This document shows, piece after piece, positions 37,871 to 48,079 of a stretch of 64,000 nucleotides of DNA. Position 1 is the stretch's first letter, and every line of letters starts with the position of its first letter. The notes below the pieces were generated by a model, which was not told where the DNA came from, searched no databases, and was given only the letters and a program-made list of their open reading frames with translations. Source of the stretch: Bacteroidota bacterium (lineage in GTDB: Bacteria > Bacteroidota > Bacteroidia > Cytophagales > Cyclobacteriaceae); assembly GCA_013285945.1 (NCBI GenBank), contig JABDGP010000002.1, positions 17,946-81,945 on the forward strand. Reading direction: 5' to 3'. The translations under genes were made by a program, and so were the position numbers.

Positions 37871-39333
37871 TAGTTCGCAAACATTTTCAGCATCCGTTCT
37901 AAAACTTCTTTATCATCGAAAGGATATTTCACACCTTTTATCTCCTGATAGTTTTCATGTCCTTTTCCTGCCACCAGAATTATATCTTTTTCTTTAGCCA
38001 ACATACAAGCCGTCTTTATGGCTTCTTCTCTATCGGCCATCACTAAAGTTTTCTTCGCCTCACTAGGTCCGACACCTTTTTGCATTTCTCTGATGATCTC
38101 CATCGGATCTTCGCTGCGGGGATTATCCGAAGTGAAAATCACCTTATTAGAATACTTGCACGCGATTGCTGCCATCAATGGCCTTTTCGTTTTATCGCGG
38201 TCACCACCGCATCCTACAATTGAGATCACTTGTTCAGTGCCAGTTCGAAAGTGCTGGATTGTTTCGAGTACATTTTTCAACGCATCTGGTGTATGTGCAT
38301 AATCTACAATAGCCGTGAACTTAGATCCCGGCCTAATGAGCTCAAACCTTCCGTTTGCACCAGTGAGCGAAGACAATTTCATCAGCAACAATTCCGGATC
38401 TTCTCCTAACAAACAAGCTGCTCCATAAACTGCCAAAAGATTGTATGCGTTAAAGTCGCCAATCAATTTGAACCAAACATTTTTATCGCCTACCTCAAGC
38501 TCCAACCCTATCATTGAATTGGTTATGATCTTCGCTTTGAAGTCGGCCATTTTTTTGAGGCCGTACGTTTTCTTTTTTGCTTTGCAATTCTGCAACATCA
38601 CCATGCCGCGTTTATCATCAATATTCACCAAGGCAAACGCATCCGAAGAAAGCCCATCGAAGAATCCTTTCTTCGCCCGGATATAGCTTTCGAACGTGTG
38701 GTGATAATCAAGATGATCATGAGTTATATTGGTAAACAATGCGCCGGTGAAGTGAAGCCCTTCAATGCGTCCCTGATCAACAGCATGCGAACTCACCTCC
38801 ATAAAACAATGTGTGCAGCCAGCCTCAATCATTTGCACCAACAACTCATTGATCTTAATTGGATCGGGTGTGGTGTGCGTGGCAATAATGTCTTTGTCAA
38901 CAATTCTATTCACAACTGTGGACAACATTCCCGCTTTATAATTGAGCGATGTAAAAAGTTTAAACAGTAGAGTAACCACGGTAGTCTTGCCATTAGTACC
39001 GGTTACTCCAATGAGTTTTATTTTCTGAGAAGGGTTGCCGTAAAAATTAGAAGCGATGATACCCAGTGCTTTTGCTGTTCCTTTCACTGTAATGAAAGTA
39101 ATCTTGTCAGAAATTGTTTCTGGCAATCTTTCGCAAATGATAACACTTGCTCTGCTGCTCGCGGCCTTCTCTATAAATTCGTGTCCGTCTGTTTGTAACC
39201 CTTTAATGGCGATGAATAAAAAGCCAGGCTTAACTTTTCGTGAATCAAAAGCAACACCTGTTACATCCACATTCATATCCCCTGAGGTGGCCGTGATATT
39301 TACTCTATATAATATGTCGCGTAGTGCCGCCAT
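37870..39333 (-). CDS. murE: UDP-MurNAc-tripeptide ligase (meso-diaminopimelate adding)
   Basis: 487 residues. ATP loop [13 protein letters not shown] and conserved [14 protein letters not shown]. The specificity motif SDNPRSEDP is the DNPR type that binds meso-diaminopimelate, not the Lys type, so this organism has DAP-type peptidoglycan. It shares one base with both ftsI (upstream) and mraY (downstream), consistent with coupled translation. Confidence 0.97.
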   Translation of the reverse strand: MAALRDILYRVNITATSGDMNVDVTGVAFDSRKVKPGFLFIAIKGLQTDGHEFIEKAASSRASVIICERLPETISDKITFITVKGTAKALGIIASNFYGNPSQKIKLIGVTGTNGKTTVVTLLFKLFTSLNYKAGMLSTVVNRIVDKDIIATHTTPDPIKINELLVQMIEAGCTHCFMEVSSHAVDQGRIEGLHFTGALFTNITHDHLDYHHTFESYIRAKKGFFDGLSSDAFALVNIDDKRGMVMLQNCKAKKKTYGLKKMADFKAKIITNSMIGLELEVGDKNVWFKLIGDFNAYNLLAVYGAACLLGEDPELLLMKLSSLTGANGRFELIRPGSKFTAIVDYAHTPDALKNVLETIQHFRTGTEQVISIVGCGGDRDKTKRPLMAAIACKYSNKVIFTSDNPRSEDPMEIIREMQKGVGPSEAKKTLVMADREEAIKTACMLAKEKDIILVAGKGHENYQEIKGVKYPFDDKEVLERMLKMFAN

Positions 39334-41423
39334 CAGCTTAGTTTTAAATAAATCCTGCTGCCCTTAGAAATTCTCGTGCCCGGACTAAGTGATTGCTCTG
39401 CCACGCGACCTTTTCCACCATAATACACGCGCAAGCCCGACTTCTCTAATAGATATATGGCATCACGAAAAGTCATCCCGGTGACATTTGGAACCAGGTC
39501 TTTCACCACCACATTTTTCTTCAACATGATGGAGTTCACATTTTTTGATGCCCTAACCCATTCATCCTCCGTGGCTGTATGAGTAGAAACTCCGAGTTCA
39601 TTATTCAGCATTGTGATCTCTTCCTGTTTACCGGCACGAACCGTTGGAAAAACTCCGGGCTCAGTGACTTTCTTTTGCTCCATGGCCACGTGAAGATTGA
39701 TGTCACGCGAATAGATATTATCAGCAATGTCTTTGAACACCGGGCTCGCAACACTGCTTCCATACTGATAAATTCCTTTCGGGTTTTTGATTAACACAAT
39801 GGCCGAATACTTGGGTGCATGTGCGGGAAAATACCCGACAAAAGAAGTGATGTATTTTTTTTCGTAATGACCGTCTTTCAAAATCTGCGCTGTGCCTGTC
39901 TTACCAGCAATTCTGTAATATGAATTTTTAATATTTTTTGCTGTGCCGTGGTCCACAACGCCTTCGAGCAGAAGCTTAAGTTGATTCAGGGTTTTTGTAG
40001 AACAGATTTTTGAAACCATTGTTTCTGTTTCAAATTTTTGAACTGTGTTTTCAGCCTGAGTTATTGAAGTAACAAATACCGGTTTGATCATCGTGCCATC
40101 GTTGGCTACAGCATTGTACAAGGCAAGCGTATGTAACGGCGAAATCTCAAAACCATACCCGTATGCCATCCAGGGCAACGTTATACCACTCCAGTTTTTA
40201 TCTTTAGGTCTGGTGATTTTCGGGTATGATTCACCGGCAATCTGTAAACCCAATGGCTTAGATAATTTCAATGCATCCACATACGTGAGAAATTTTTCAG
40301 GACGTGTTCCAAAATACTTGTCGAGTAGTTTGGCCATCGCAATGTTGGAAGACTTTTCAAATGCTTCTTTAATTGAAATTCGTCCATAGCCGCCTTCATC
40401 GTGGTCACGAACTTTCTTATTATAAAAAGTAAACTCGCCTTTGCCTGTGTTAATGCTGTCGGTCAGTTTGATGTTGGTGTCTTCAAGCAATGCCATCATC
40501 GTTACCAATTTGAAAGTAGAACCAGGCTCAAACGATCCGGCCACAGCATGATTGAATTTCTCAGAGTAGCCACCGTCTTCATCTACACTCAGATTGGAAA
40601 TAGCTTTGATGTGGCCAGTTTTTACTTCCATTACTATTACTGTTCCTTCATCGGCATCGTGTTGCTGCATGGCTTTGTGTAGAGATGTTTCAGCCACGTC
40701 TTGTAAATTAATATCAAGTGTAGTTTGGATATCTAATCCATCCACGGCTCTGATATTGTTACCGTCAAACACGGGTTTCCAGGTGCCACCAGCGATTTTT
40801 TGAAACAACGCTTCACCGTTTTGTCCGCCCAAAGCATCTTTGAAACTATACTCAAGACCTACACCAACGCCATCCTCATTAACATAGCCAACAGTTCTCC
40901 GGCTCAGATTAGAGAACGGCCTGTAGCGCACATCCATTTTCTCATAGATAACTCCACCTTTATATCGGCCTTCACGGAAGATGGGCCACGAAGCCATTTC
41001 CTTTTTCGATTGATAATTGATCTGTTTGCGATTGATCGTTATGTACTGCTTGCCGGATTCGCGAGCGTCTTTCAGCATCTCTTTGTATTCCTTGGCAGAC
41101 TTGTCTTTATAAAACTTGGAAAGTTGGTACGCGAGCGAGTCAACTCCTTTTTTGAATACATCCTCTTTGGGTAACGTAGGGTCCATAGCCACTTTATAAA
41201 ATGGCAACGAAGTGGCCAGCAAACTCCCATTGTCAGAATAAATATTTCCACGGGTTGCCAGCACTTTTTTGTAATCGAACATGATCTCCTCGGCCATCTT
41301 CGCCCACTTAGTACCCTCAACCAGTTGAATGTGTCCAACCTTTGCCGCTACACAAACAGCAAAAATCAATATGCCCAAAAAGGCGATTCGTACTCTTAAT
41401 AATATAGACTTCTTAATATTCAC
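39333..41423 (-). CDS. ftsI: Septal penicillin-binding protein (FtsI/PBP3-type transpeptidase) with PASTA domain
   Basis: 696 residues. One N-terminal helix (about 11-29), a PBP dimerisation domain, then the transpeptidase with the SxxK nucleophile Ser302 (GSTFK), SSN at 358-360 and KTGTA at 508. A single PASTA domain ends the protein (about 637-696, VPNVTGMTFRDAIYLLE). It crosslinks septal peptidoglycan with FtsW. It overlaps the ftsL-like gene by 11 bases and murE by one. Confidence 0.96.
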   Translation of the reverse strand: MNIKKSILLRVRIAFLGILIFAVCVAAKVGHIQLVEGTKWAKMAEEIMFDYKKVLATRGNIYSDNGSLLATSLPFYKVAMDPTLPKEDVFKKGVDSLAYQLSKFYKDKSAKEYKEMLKDARESGKQYITINRKQINYQSKKEMASWPIFREGRYKGGVIYEKMDVRYRPFSNLSRRTVGYVNEDGVGVGLEYSFKDALGGQNGEALFQKIAGGTWKPVFDGNNIRAVDGLDIQTTLDINLQDVAETSLHKAMQQHDADEGTVIVMEVKTGHIKAISNLSVDEDGGYSEKFNHAVAGSFEPGSTFKLVTMMALLEDTNIKLTDSINTGKGEFTFYNKKVRDHDEGGYGRISIKEAFEKSSNIAMAKLLDKYFGTRPEKFLTYVDALKLSKPLGLQIAGESYPKITRPKDKNWSGITLPWMAYGYGFEISPLHTLALYNAVANDGTMIKPVFVTSITQAENTVQKFETETMVSKICSTKTLNQLKLLLEGVVDHGTAKNIKNSYYRIAGKTGTAQILKDGHYEKKYITSFVGYFPAHAPKYSAIVLIKNPKGIYQYGSSVASPVFKDIADNIYSRDINLHVAMEQKKVTEPGVFPTVRAGKQEEITMLNNELGVSTHTATEDEWVRASKNVNSIMLKKNVVVKDLVPNVTGMTFRDAIYLLEKSGLRVYYGGKGRVAEQSLSPGTRISKGSRIYLKLS

Positions 41424-41811
41424 CTTTTTCTACTACTATTTTAAATGGTGGTTTCAAACTCTCCTCCAATCCTATGGTTTTCACTCTACGTGCTACTTCG
41501 CTCTGCTTACTGGCAAACATCACATCTGCCTTGAGCGTAGTAAAATCCGCGCGCAGATCTTCAACTTCGTTTTGCGCTTTCTCAATAGCTCGTGTCGTTT
41601 TATCGGCATAATGAGTATTGCTGATATAGAGTAGACCTATGAAGACCACAAACAAGATTTTTGGAAGATATTGAACAGGGAATCCTTCTTCGAAATAAGT
41701 TTCCAGTTTCAATTTTTTTTCTAAACCCGAAAACGCACTCTTCCCGTCCGAAGAAGATTTTACTCTCGCTTCGTTGCCCCGTTCTGGTTCTATCTTGAAT
41801 TTGTTATCCAT
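41413..41811 (-). CDS. ftsL: FtsL-like divisome protein
   Basis: 132 residues: a charged N-terminal region, one membrane helix (about 50-65, PKILFVVFIGLLYI), then a coiled coil (AIEKAQNEVEDLRADFTTL) ending LKPPFKIV. That architecture and the position between rsmH and ftsI identify it as FtsL-like, which stabilises the FtsW-FtsI complex. Sequence similarity in this family is weak. Confidence 0.8.
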   Translation of the reverse strand: MDNKFKIEPERGNEARVKSSSDGKSAFSGLEKKLKLETYFEEGFPVQYLPKILFVVFIGLLYISNTHYADKTTRAIEKAQNEVEDLRADFTTLKADVMFASKQSEVARRVKTIGLEESLKPPFKIVVEKGEY

Positions 41812-41864
41812 GTTCTCTATCCGTTAATCGTTTTACTGTATGCCATCCTAATAATTATTAACTT

Positions 41865-42776
41865 CTAACTCTTTTCTGCTATTCTCAACTTTGCGCTCCG
41901 AGCCCTGTTATTTTCTTCTACTTCCGTTTCTGAAGCTTCCACCGGTTTTCGCGTTATGGCTTCAAAGGGTTTTATTTTATTGCCAAAAAAGTCCTTCTCC
42001 ACTTCGCCAAACATTTTGCCGGTGTTGAGGTAGTTCTTTACCATCCGGTCTTCCAGCGAATGATAGCTCATCACCACCAGCCGCCCTCCTTTTTCCATCA
42101 CTTCGCCACATTGGTGCAAAAAATCTTCAAGCGCTTGCATCTCTTGGTTTACCTCGATTCGCAACGCCTGAAACACCTGGGCGAAATATTTATTCTCCTT
42201 GCCCCGCGGGGTGATGGAGTGTAGTACTGTCTTCAAGTCAAGTGTGGTCTCCAATGTCTTCGCCTTTCTTGCCAAAGCAATTGTCTTGGCCGCTGTCTTT
42301 GCATTTTTCAACTCCCCATACATTCCAAAAATCTTGTGCAGCTCAGCTTCGCTATAAGTGTTCAAAATTTTTGCCGCAGTAGTCTTCGCCTTGCGGTCCA
42401 TGCGCATATCCAGGGGTCCGTCATAACGGGTAGAAAACCCGCGTTCTGCTGAATCGATCTGGTGCGATGAAATACCCAAGTCGGCGAGAATGCCATTGAC
42501 TTTATCAACTCCGTGCAACTTCAAATACTGCTTCATGTATCTGAAGTTCGCCTGACAAAATGTAAAAGAACGATGTTGTATTTTTTCCGCTTCCTTCTTT
42601 GCGTCCTCATCCTGATCAAACCCAATCAATCTCCCGCCTTTCAACTTCTCCAATAGCGCCATGCTGTGGCCTCCACCCCCGAAAGTGGCATCGACATAGA
42701 TGCCTTCAGGGTTGATGTTTAGTGCTTCAATGCACTCGCTAAGCATGACGGGCTTGTGATACACGCCCCTATTCAT
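41865..42776 (-). CDS. rsmH: 16S rRNA (cytosine-1402-N4)-methyltransferase
   Basis: 303 residues. SAM-dependent methylation of C1402 in 16S rRNA. Seen: HKPVMLSECIEAL at the start, the SAM-binding VDATFGGGGHS, ADLGISSHQID and the C-terminal SYHSLEDRMVKN. It shares one base with mraZ (TAATG). Confidence 0.97.
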   Translation of the reverse strand: MNRGVYHKPVMLSECIEALNINPEGIYVDATFGGGGHSMALLEKLKGGRLIGFDQDEDAKKEAEKIQHRSFTFCQANFRYMKQYLKLHGVDKVNGILADLGISSHQIDSAERGFSTRYDGPLDMRMDRKAKTTAAKILNTYSEAELHKIFGMYGELKNAKTAAKTIALARKAKTLETTLDLKTVLHSITPRGKENKYFAQVFQALRIEVNQEMQALEDFLHQCGEVMEKGGRLVVMSYHSLEDRMVKNYLNTGKMFGEVEKDFFGNKIKPFEAITRKPVEASETEVEENNRARSAKLRIAEKS

Positions 42777-43216
42777 TACTCGTTGAGGTACTTCTCGGCC
42801 AGTTTCGACAGCTCACTTGGGTCTTGAATGATATGTTTCTCATAAATAGCCGGGTTCCAAACTTCAACTTTGCTTCCGGTGCCTACCAAAATCGCCTCTT
42901 TGTCGATTTGAGCGTAAGTCAGCATGTTTTTAGGTATTAAAAATCGGCCGTTGCCGTCCAATTCTGCTGATACCACGCCCGACAAAAAGTTGCGCTGGAG
43001 TTTGCGGTACTCTTCGTTGAACTCATTTAAACCCGAAATTTTTGAGAAAACCTTTTTGAACTCCACTAATGGGTAAATAATGAGGCATTGCTCAAAACCC
43101 CTGCGAATGACCAATTCCTGGCTGTCTTCGGGCAGCTGGGATTTGATCCGCGAAGGCAGCACGAGTCTGCCTTTGGCATCAAGTTTACACTCATATTCAC
43201 TAGTGAAGAAAGTCAT
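42776..43216 (-). CDS. mraZ: Transcriptional regulator MraZ
   Basis: 146 residues from the ATG at 43216 (MTFFTSEYECKLDAKGR), which matches the MraZ N-terminus. A longer frame to 43276 would run into the promoter and operator and is rejected. Two AbrB-like SpoVT domains are present (KGRLVLPSRIK and GNGRFLIPKNM). MraZ forms a ring that binds tandem repeats before its own gene and represses the dcw cluster; matching repeats lie 45-74 bases upstream of the start. Confidence 0.96.
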   Translation of the reverse strand: MTFFTSEYECKLDAKGRLVLPSRIKSQLPEDSQELVIRRGFEQCLIIYPLVEFKKVFSKISGLNEFNEEYRKLQRNFLSGVVSAELDGNGRFLIPKNMLTYAQIDKEAILVGTGSKVEVWNPAIYEKHIIQDPSELSKLAEKYLNE

Positions 43217-43246
43217 AGACTGTAGTGGTTGTCTTTTTCTCCTAAG

Positions 43247-43276
43247 CAAACTTAGGTAATTTCCAACCACTTCCAA
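43247..43276 (-). promoter_or_regulatory. Promoter of the dcw operon
   Basis: On the minus strand, TTG (43276-43274), exactly 19 bases, then TAAGTTTG (43254-43247). Transcription should start near 43240, about 25 bases before mraZ. The -7 element lies in the inverted repeat CCTAAG/CTTAGG (43256-43241). Confidence 0.7.
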
Positions 43277-43290
43277 CCACTTTGAACCAC
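43261..43290 (-). promoter_or_regulatory. MraZ operator: three 10-bp tandem repeats
   Basis: Plus-strand TTCCAACCAC, TTCCAACCAC, TTTGAACCAC in direct succession; minus-strand core GTGGTT every 10 bases, one helical turn. This fits the tandem-repeat sites bound by MraZ rings. The repeats contain the -33 TTG of the promoter, so binding would block it. Confidence 0.75.
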
Positions 43291-43603
43291 TTTTTTGCTT
43301 TTTTGGTCAAAAAAATGTCATTTGTAAGGTAAATTCTGGTTTCTCGTATTAAGTAGACACAACTAAGGTAAAGCAGACCGCTAGTCGCAGAACAAGGTCA
43401 ACCTTCATTCTCAGATTTGAGATTTTCAAAATTGAATATGATCACGACGATATTTGAACCTGAAACCTTCATGCATTTTCAACTAGGTACTGAATAGGTG
43501 TGCACGCCCGATTTGATAATAATTGAACTCCTTCTGAGACGACTATGTTGGATACAGAAAAATCGACTTCAACTTCTATACTTGGAGACACCCGTTATCT
43601 GAC
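43291..43603. other. Intergenic region between mraZ operator and luciferase-like gene
   Basis: 313 bases, AT-rich. It must hold the promoter of the rightward luciferase-like gene, but I find no clear TTG/TAnnTTTG pair, and see no hairpin, repeat or credible small frame. Confidence 0.5.
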
Positions 43604-44632
43604 ATGAAAAAAAATCTTAAAGCCATTCCTGTATCCTTTCTTGATCTTGCCAATCTTATTCAAGGTGATCAGTCGGCGGGAGATGCCTTCAAAAGGAGTC
43701 TCACTTTTGCCCAGCACGCTGAGAGTTTTGGTTATAAACGTTACTGGTTTGCAGAACACCATAACATGGAAAGTATTGCTTCGGCTGCTACTGCCCTCCT
43801 TATTGGTTATGTTGCTCAAGGTACTTCAACGATCCGGGTGGGTTCTGGTGGCATAATGTTGCCCAATCATGCTCCACTTATTATTGCCGAGCAATTTGGC
43901 ACACTTGAATCATTGTATCCGGGCCGCATTGACTTGGGCCTAGGCCGGGCTCCTGGAACTGATCAGGCAACAGCGTTTGCATTACGAAGAAATTTAAATG
44001 GCGACGTTGACGCGTTTCCCAACGATGTTATTGAACTTCTACAGTATTTGGGACCAGCGGACAAACAAGAAAAGGTGAGAGCCATTCCGGGCGTGGGGAC
44101 AAACGTACCTGTATGGCTGTTGGGTTCTAGTACATTCAGTGCGCAACTTGCTGCCAGGCTCGGATTGCCATTTGCTTTCGCTTCTCACTTTGCTCCTGCT
44201 CAATTATTCCCTGCACTTCAGATTTATCATTCATCGTTCAAACCCTCTTCTTTTCTAAAAGAACCCTATACAATGGCTTGCGTGAATGTAATCGCAGCAA
44301 ATACGGATAAAGACGCTCAGTACATAGCAACATCAGCCTATCAGTTAGTACTTGGATTAATTCGCAACAACAGAAAACCGCTGGCACCTCCAACGGATAA
44401 CATGGAGCAGCTATGGAGTCCTGATGAACGTGCAGCTGTAAACCAAATGTTCTATTATTCCTTTGTAGGAAGCACGAATACGCTTGCAACAGAATTAACA
44501 TCATTTGCCGAAAATACAGGTGTCAACGAGATTATGGTGACAACACACGTATTCGACGTAAATGCAAAAATTCGTTCACTCGAACTTACTGCATCTTTGT
44601 TCAAGACAAACAAGGTAGAATCATTACGGTGA
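43604..44632 (+). CDS. Luciferase-like flavin-dependent oxidoreductase
   Basis: 342 residues. Bacterial-luciferase-type TIM barrel that uses reduced FMN; the family motif [16 protein letters not shown] and [14 protein letters not shown] are clear, as is VRVGSGG-type sequence at about 75-85. Such proteins are monooxygenases of unknown substrate in most genomes. It stands alone between the dcw and mla clusters. Confidence 0.9.
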   Translation: MKKNLKAIPVSFLDLANLIQGDQSAGDAFKRSLTFAQHAESFGYKRYWFAEHHNMESIASAATALLIGYVAQGTSTIRVGSGGIMLPNHAPLIIAEQFGTLESLYPGRIDLGLGRAPGTDQATAFALRRNLNGDVDAFPNDVIELLQYLGPADKQEKVRAIPGVGTNVPVWLLGSSTFSAQLAARLGLPFAFASHFAPAQLFPALQIYHSSFKPSSFLKEPYTMACVNVIAANTDKDAQYIATSAYQLVLGLIRNNRKPLAPPTDNMEQLWSPDERAAVNQMFYYSFVGSTNTLATELTSFAENTGVNEIMVTTHVFDVNAKIRSLELTASLFKTNKVESLR

Positions 44633-44743
44633 AGCTCACTGGATAATTGGGTATTTGGATTGGACGAAAGGTCACCAATAATTATAGAAGCCAAGACAAG
44701 TATCAAGCTTTTAACCTAACGCTCTACTTTTTCCATCTGGTGA

Positions 44744-45745
44744 TCATTTCAGTCCTTTTGCCTCATCCTTTTCTTTTTCTTTCTTCTCCTTTTTCTCTTG
44801 CTTTCTAAAGTATCCTCTCGTTAAAAAATTATGCTTGAGCGCTTCCATATCCTGATCCAGTTTGAAAGATGCGGATTCTGAATTTTTAATAATGGTTTGG
44901 ATTCGATGTGCGAATGCAGTATCAGCGAGAAGTACACCAATCGAATTATTTCTATCATTCATTTTGGTCGTAATGCTTTCTGTACTTTTTGAAATAGTTG
45001 CTGCGCTAATACTTACCTTTTTTACATTAGAAATGGTTTTTTTGAAGACGGAAACATAAGAAGTGTCTGAAAGCAGAGTGGGCACTAATCCTCTCCCATG
45101 TTTCATTTCCTCTGTCACGGCTGAAATTTCGGAAGATGCTTTCGCTATATTTTCACCCGAAATTTTAAGGCTCGTTACAGTCTGTCTCAAGTCTTTGGCA
45201 AAGGCTCCTTCATTTAACAGCTCTCCAATAATACCCTGACCATTTTTTATTTTACTAGAAATTGCTTTTAAATCAAAAGTGATTGATCGCGTATTCTCCC
45301 CTACTTCTTTTGCAATGTTGATTAGCTGTTGAGTATCGGCCGGTGACACAGCATTAAGAGTATCGGCTTCCTGAATGATGACCGGGGAATTCCCTGGCTG
45401 AATCACCACGATCTTATTTCCTATTAGTCCATCGGAGCCGATAGATGCAGAAGCGTTTTTGCGAATAAATTCGTTTTGTTTTTCTCTGAGTGATAAGCTT
45501 ACCACCACTTCTCCAACACGCGCGATTCTCACTGTTTTAACTACACCTATCTGAACACCTGAAAGCCATACTTTATCGCCTTCTTTTAAGCCTTCTACAT
45601 TTTTGAAAATAGCAGACACTACAAATGTCTTGTTAAAGAAATTGCTGGCACTGCCAATAAAGAAAACAGCTATTAAAAATAATACCGAGCCACCGGCCAC
45701 AAAGGCACCAAGTTTTACCCGTTCTTTTATTTCACCTTCGTCCAT
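44744..45745 (-). CDS. mlaD: MCE/MlaD-type lipid-transfer protein
   Basis: 333 residues. One N-terminal helix (about 13-30) anchors a periplasmic MCE domain (FKNVEGLKEGDKVWLSGVQIGVV). A long helical region follows, and a Lys/Glu-rich C-terminus. MCE proteins form hexameric rings shuttling phospholipids between membranes. It is the last gene of the mlaE-mlaF-mlaD operon, 12 bases after mlaF. Mla naming is by family and layout; mlaC and mlaB genes are absent here. Confidence 0.9.
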   Translation of the reverse strand: MDEGEIKERVKLGAFVAGGSVLFLIAVFFIGSASNFFNKTFVVSAIFKNVEGLKEGDKVWLSGVQIGVVKTVRIARVGEVVVSLSLREKQNEFIRKNASASIGSDGLIGNKIVVIQPGNSPVIIQEADTLNAVSPADTQQLINIAKEVGENTRSITFDLKAISSKIKNGQGIIGELLNEGAFAKDLRQTVTSLKISGENIAKASSEISAVTEEMKHGRGLVPTLLSDTSYVSVFKKTISNVKKVSISAATISKSTESITTKMNDRNNSIGVLLADTAFAHRIQTIIKNSESASFKLDQDMEALKHNFLTRGYFRKQEKKEKKEKEKDEAKGLK

Positions 45746-45757
45746 ATTTCAATGTTG

Positions 45758-46546
45758 TTAATATTTAAAAAAAGGTGCCAACTCTGGATCCTTCGTAATC
45801 TTCAATTCATCAAACGTTGCCTCAACTTTGCTATGTCCGTCAATCAATGCTATAACCTTATCTGCAGTTTGCCGTGCGCAGCTAATATCATGAGTAATAA
45901 TAATTGATGATGTGTTGTATTTTTTGCGAACATTCAGAATGAGCTCATTTATTTCAGCCGATGTGATTGGATCAAGTCCGGCCGTCGGTTCATCATACAA
46001 CATAATTTTCGGTTTCAATATTAATGTTCGTGCAATGCCAATTCGTTTTTTCATTCCGCCGGATAGCTCTGCCGGCTTTTTTGTAGCTGCACCATCTAAC
46101 CCAACATCCTGGAGGGCTGTTTTAACCAAATAATTGAGTTTCTTTTTGTCAAAAAGCTTAAGGTTTCTTTTCAAAGGAAACTCAAGATTTTCTTGTACTG
46201 TCATAGAATCATAGAGGGCGCTGCTTTGAAAAGAAAAACCTACCTGTTGACGCAACTCATTTAATTTTTCTGACGATAAAGACCTTATGTTATAGCCAAG
46301 CACTTCAATTTCTCCCTCATCGGCTGACATAAGCCCTACCATACATTTAATTGTCACAGATTTTCCGGAGCCGGATCGCCCAAGGATGGCAAGGTTCTCA
46401 CCTTTATGAAGAGTCAGGCTGATACCTTTCAATACCTGTATATCTCCAAACGATTTTTTTAAATTAACAACGTGTGCAACAATCTCTGTGCTTTCTATAT
46501 CAGTTCGGTCATGTGAATTATCAATATTGGAAGTAGCGTTGCTCAT
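45758..46546 (-). CDS. mlaF: ABC transporter ATPase, MlaF-type
   Basis: 262 residues. Walker A GRSGSGKS, signature LSGGMKKRIGIA, Walker B KIMLYDEPTAGLD and H-loop IITHD are intact. It powers the MlaE permease for lipid movement. Its ATG overlaps the mlaE stop by one base. Confidence 0.94.
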   Translation of the reverse strand: MSNATSNIDNSHDRTDIESTEIVAHVVNLKKSFGDIQVLKGISLTLHKGENLAILGRSGSGKSVTIKCMVGLMSADEGEIEVLGYNIRSLSSEKLNELRQQVGFSFQSSALYDSMTVQENLEFPLKRNLKLFDKKKLNYLVKTALQDVGLDGAATKKPAELSGGMKKRIGIARTLILKPKIMLYDEPTAGLDPITSAEINELILNVRKKYNTSSIIITHDISCARQTADKVIALIDGHSKVEATFDELKITKDPELAPFFKY

Positions 46547-47298
46547 TATCGAAAAAGGTTGGTGAATTGCAACGACAATAAATCGATAATGAAAATAAAT
46601 GACATGGAGATCACAACGGCTGTATTGGCCGCTTTACCGACCCCTGTGGTTCCGTCTTGTGAGTTATACCCCACATAACAACTGATGAGACCAACGGCAA
46701 ACCCAAAAAAGGTTGCCTTTATTATAGACGAGAAAATATCCAGATAAGTGATATTAGCAGACACGTCATTGAAGTATAATTCAAATCCGGTATTGTTGAT
46801 AGAATGAACCGTAAGATATGAACCGAGTAAGGCAACAATATCTGCAAACACAACAAGGATTGGCATCATCAGTGTGGTAGCCACCACTCTGCTTACAACT
46901 AAATATGAAAATGGACGCGTGCCCGAAACCTCCATTGCATCAATTTGTTCTGTTACTTTCATGCTTGCCAACTCAGCTCCAATGTTTGAGCCCAATTTCC
47001 CGGCACAGATAAGTCCTGTAATTAATGGCCCTAGCGAACGAATCACTGCTTGCGAAACCAAAGATGGCAACCAGGACTCAGCGCCAAACGAAGAAAGTGA
47101 TGGTCTTGATTGTCTTGTGAAAACAACACCAGCCAAAAATGCGGTGAAGCTGACTAAAAAAAATGAACGATTGCCGACAGCATAACACTGTTTCAGAATT
47201 TCCCTCCATTCAAATGGCGGGGAAAGTGCTTGCCTAAAAATATTTTGAATGAATCGATAAATGTTTTCGCATTTCAATAAAAATTCCTTGAGTTTCAT
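46546..47298 (-). CDS. mlaE: ABC transporter permease, MlaE-type
   Basis: 250 residues with about five or six membrane helices. Family motif VVSRVVATTLMMPILVVFAD and the ELASMKVTEQIDAMEV loop that contacts the ATPase are present. First gene of the mla operon. Confidence 0.94.
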   Translation of the reverse strand: MKLKEFLLKCENIYRFIQNIFRQALSPPFEWREILKQCYAVGNRSFFLVSFTAFLAGVVFTRQSRPSLSSFGAESWLPSLVSQAVIRSLGPLITGLICAGKLGSNIGAELASMKVTEQIDAMEVSGTRPFSYLVVSRVVATTLMMPILVVFADIVALLGSYLTVHSINNTGFELYFNDVSANITYLDIFSSIIKATFFGFAVGLISCYVGYNSQDGTTGVGKAANTAVVISMSFIFIIDLLSLQFTNLFR

Positions 47299-47384
47299 TT
47301 TTCCTGAGTTGAAGCATTATGCTCCTCCAAACAGATTGATGCGGATGATACTTATTCGGTAGTTCTATGAGTAACTCATCAGGG

Positions 47385-47906
47385 TTACATTTTTTCGCAT
47401 TTCATTTGACAGGTAACAGCATGATCGAGATGCACACGTAAGACAGGTAATGTAGCTACGGCCCATTCTCTGATTTGTATATCATTTGAATCTCTGGACG
47501 CTTTTTCAAATAACTCGATTGCACCCTTATGCCCGCTAACCATCATTTCGCAATAAGCTTTGTCAAAGTCAGCTTCCAACTTTCCTTTTAAGTTTTTATA
47601 GGCTTCATAAGCACTTTGAGGAGGGGTTGATGGGAGGATAATTGATTTTCGCTCTGCAAGGGCCTTGAGGCCATCCAGGGATTGACGGTGACCTTCCTCC
47701 ATCATTTTTCCTAATTCCTTTACTTCACTCACTGCGCTTTTTTGCTGAGCCAGTTCTCCAAGTTTAATTTCCTCCAAACTGATTCGGGCCGCCTTATCTA
47801 CAAACTGTTGATCTTTAACCGAGTACTCGACAAAATTGAAAGAGGAGATAGCAAATATCGATGTAACTAAAGCTACTTGCAGGAGGATTCTCTTAATATT
47901 TTTCAT
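47385..47906 (-). CDS. DUF4142 family exported protein
   Basis: 173 residues. Signal peptide (about 1-25), then a ferritin-like helical bundle with DQQFVDKAARISLEEIKLGELAQQ and MMEEGHRQSLDGL, the pattern of the DUF4142 family. A C-terminal HLDHAVTCQMKCEKM adds two Cys. Function unknown; relatives are often found among stress-type envelope genes. It is not obviously co-transcribed with mlaE. Confidence 0.85.
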   Translation of the reverse strand: MKNIKRILLQVALVTSIFAISSFNFVEYSVKDQQFVDKAARISLEEIKLGELAQQKSAVSEVKELGKMMEEGHRQSLDGLKALAERKSIILPSTPPQSAYEAYKNLKGKLEADFDKAYCEMMVSGHKGAIELFEKASRDSNDIQIREWAVATLPVLRVHLDHAVTCQMKCEKM

Positions 47907-48019
47907 TGTTGTAAAATTTATAATTGTTGTTGGCTCTGAATTGTAAATATGATAGAGGCCAATTTCAAAACGTTACATAACTTTTGTAAAAACTTATATC
48001 ATTCACATAATTATAAAAC

Positions 48020-48079
48020 TGGGAAGTTCCCACCAACTGGTTTCAACCAGAAAACTCCCAAGGGTTGCCTCAGGAGTTT
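48020..48079. repeat. Cluster of three adjacent inverted repeats
   Basis: Within 60 bases: TGGGAA-G-TTCCCA (48020-48032), CTGGTT-TC-AACCAG (48037-48050) and AAACTCC...GGAGTTT (48052-48058 with 48073-48079). It lies between the DUF4142 gene and the outer-membrane gene upstream of it on the minus strand. The third could be a terminator for the outer-membrane gene; the first two have very short loops and look more like protein-binding palindromes. Confidence 0.5.

Noticed and set aside
39333..41423. PASTA domain on FtsI as horizontal transfer from Gram-positive bacteria
   Set aside because: A single C-terminal PASTA is usual for the Bacteroidota septal PBP and the gene is in a native operon context.
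43217..43276. A 20-residue N-terminal extension of MraZ
   Set aside because: It runs through the promoter and into the operator repeats; known MraZ proteins begin at the later Met.
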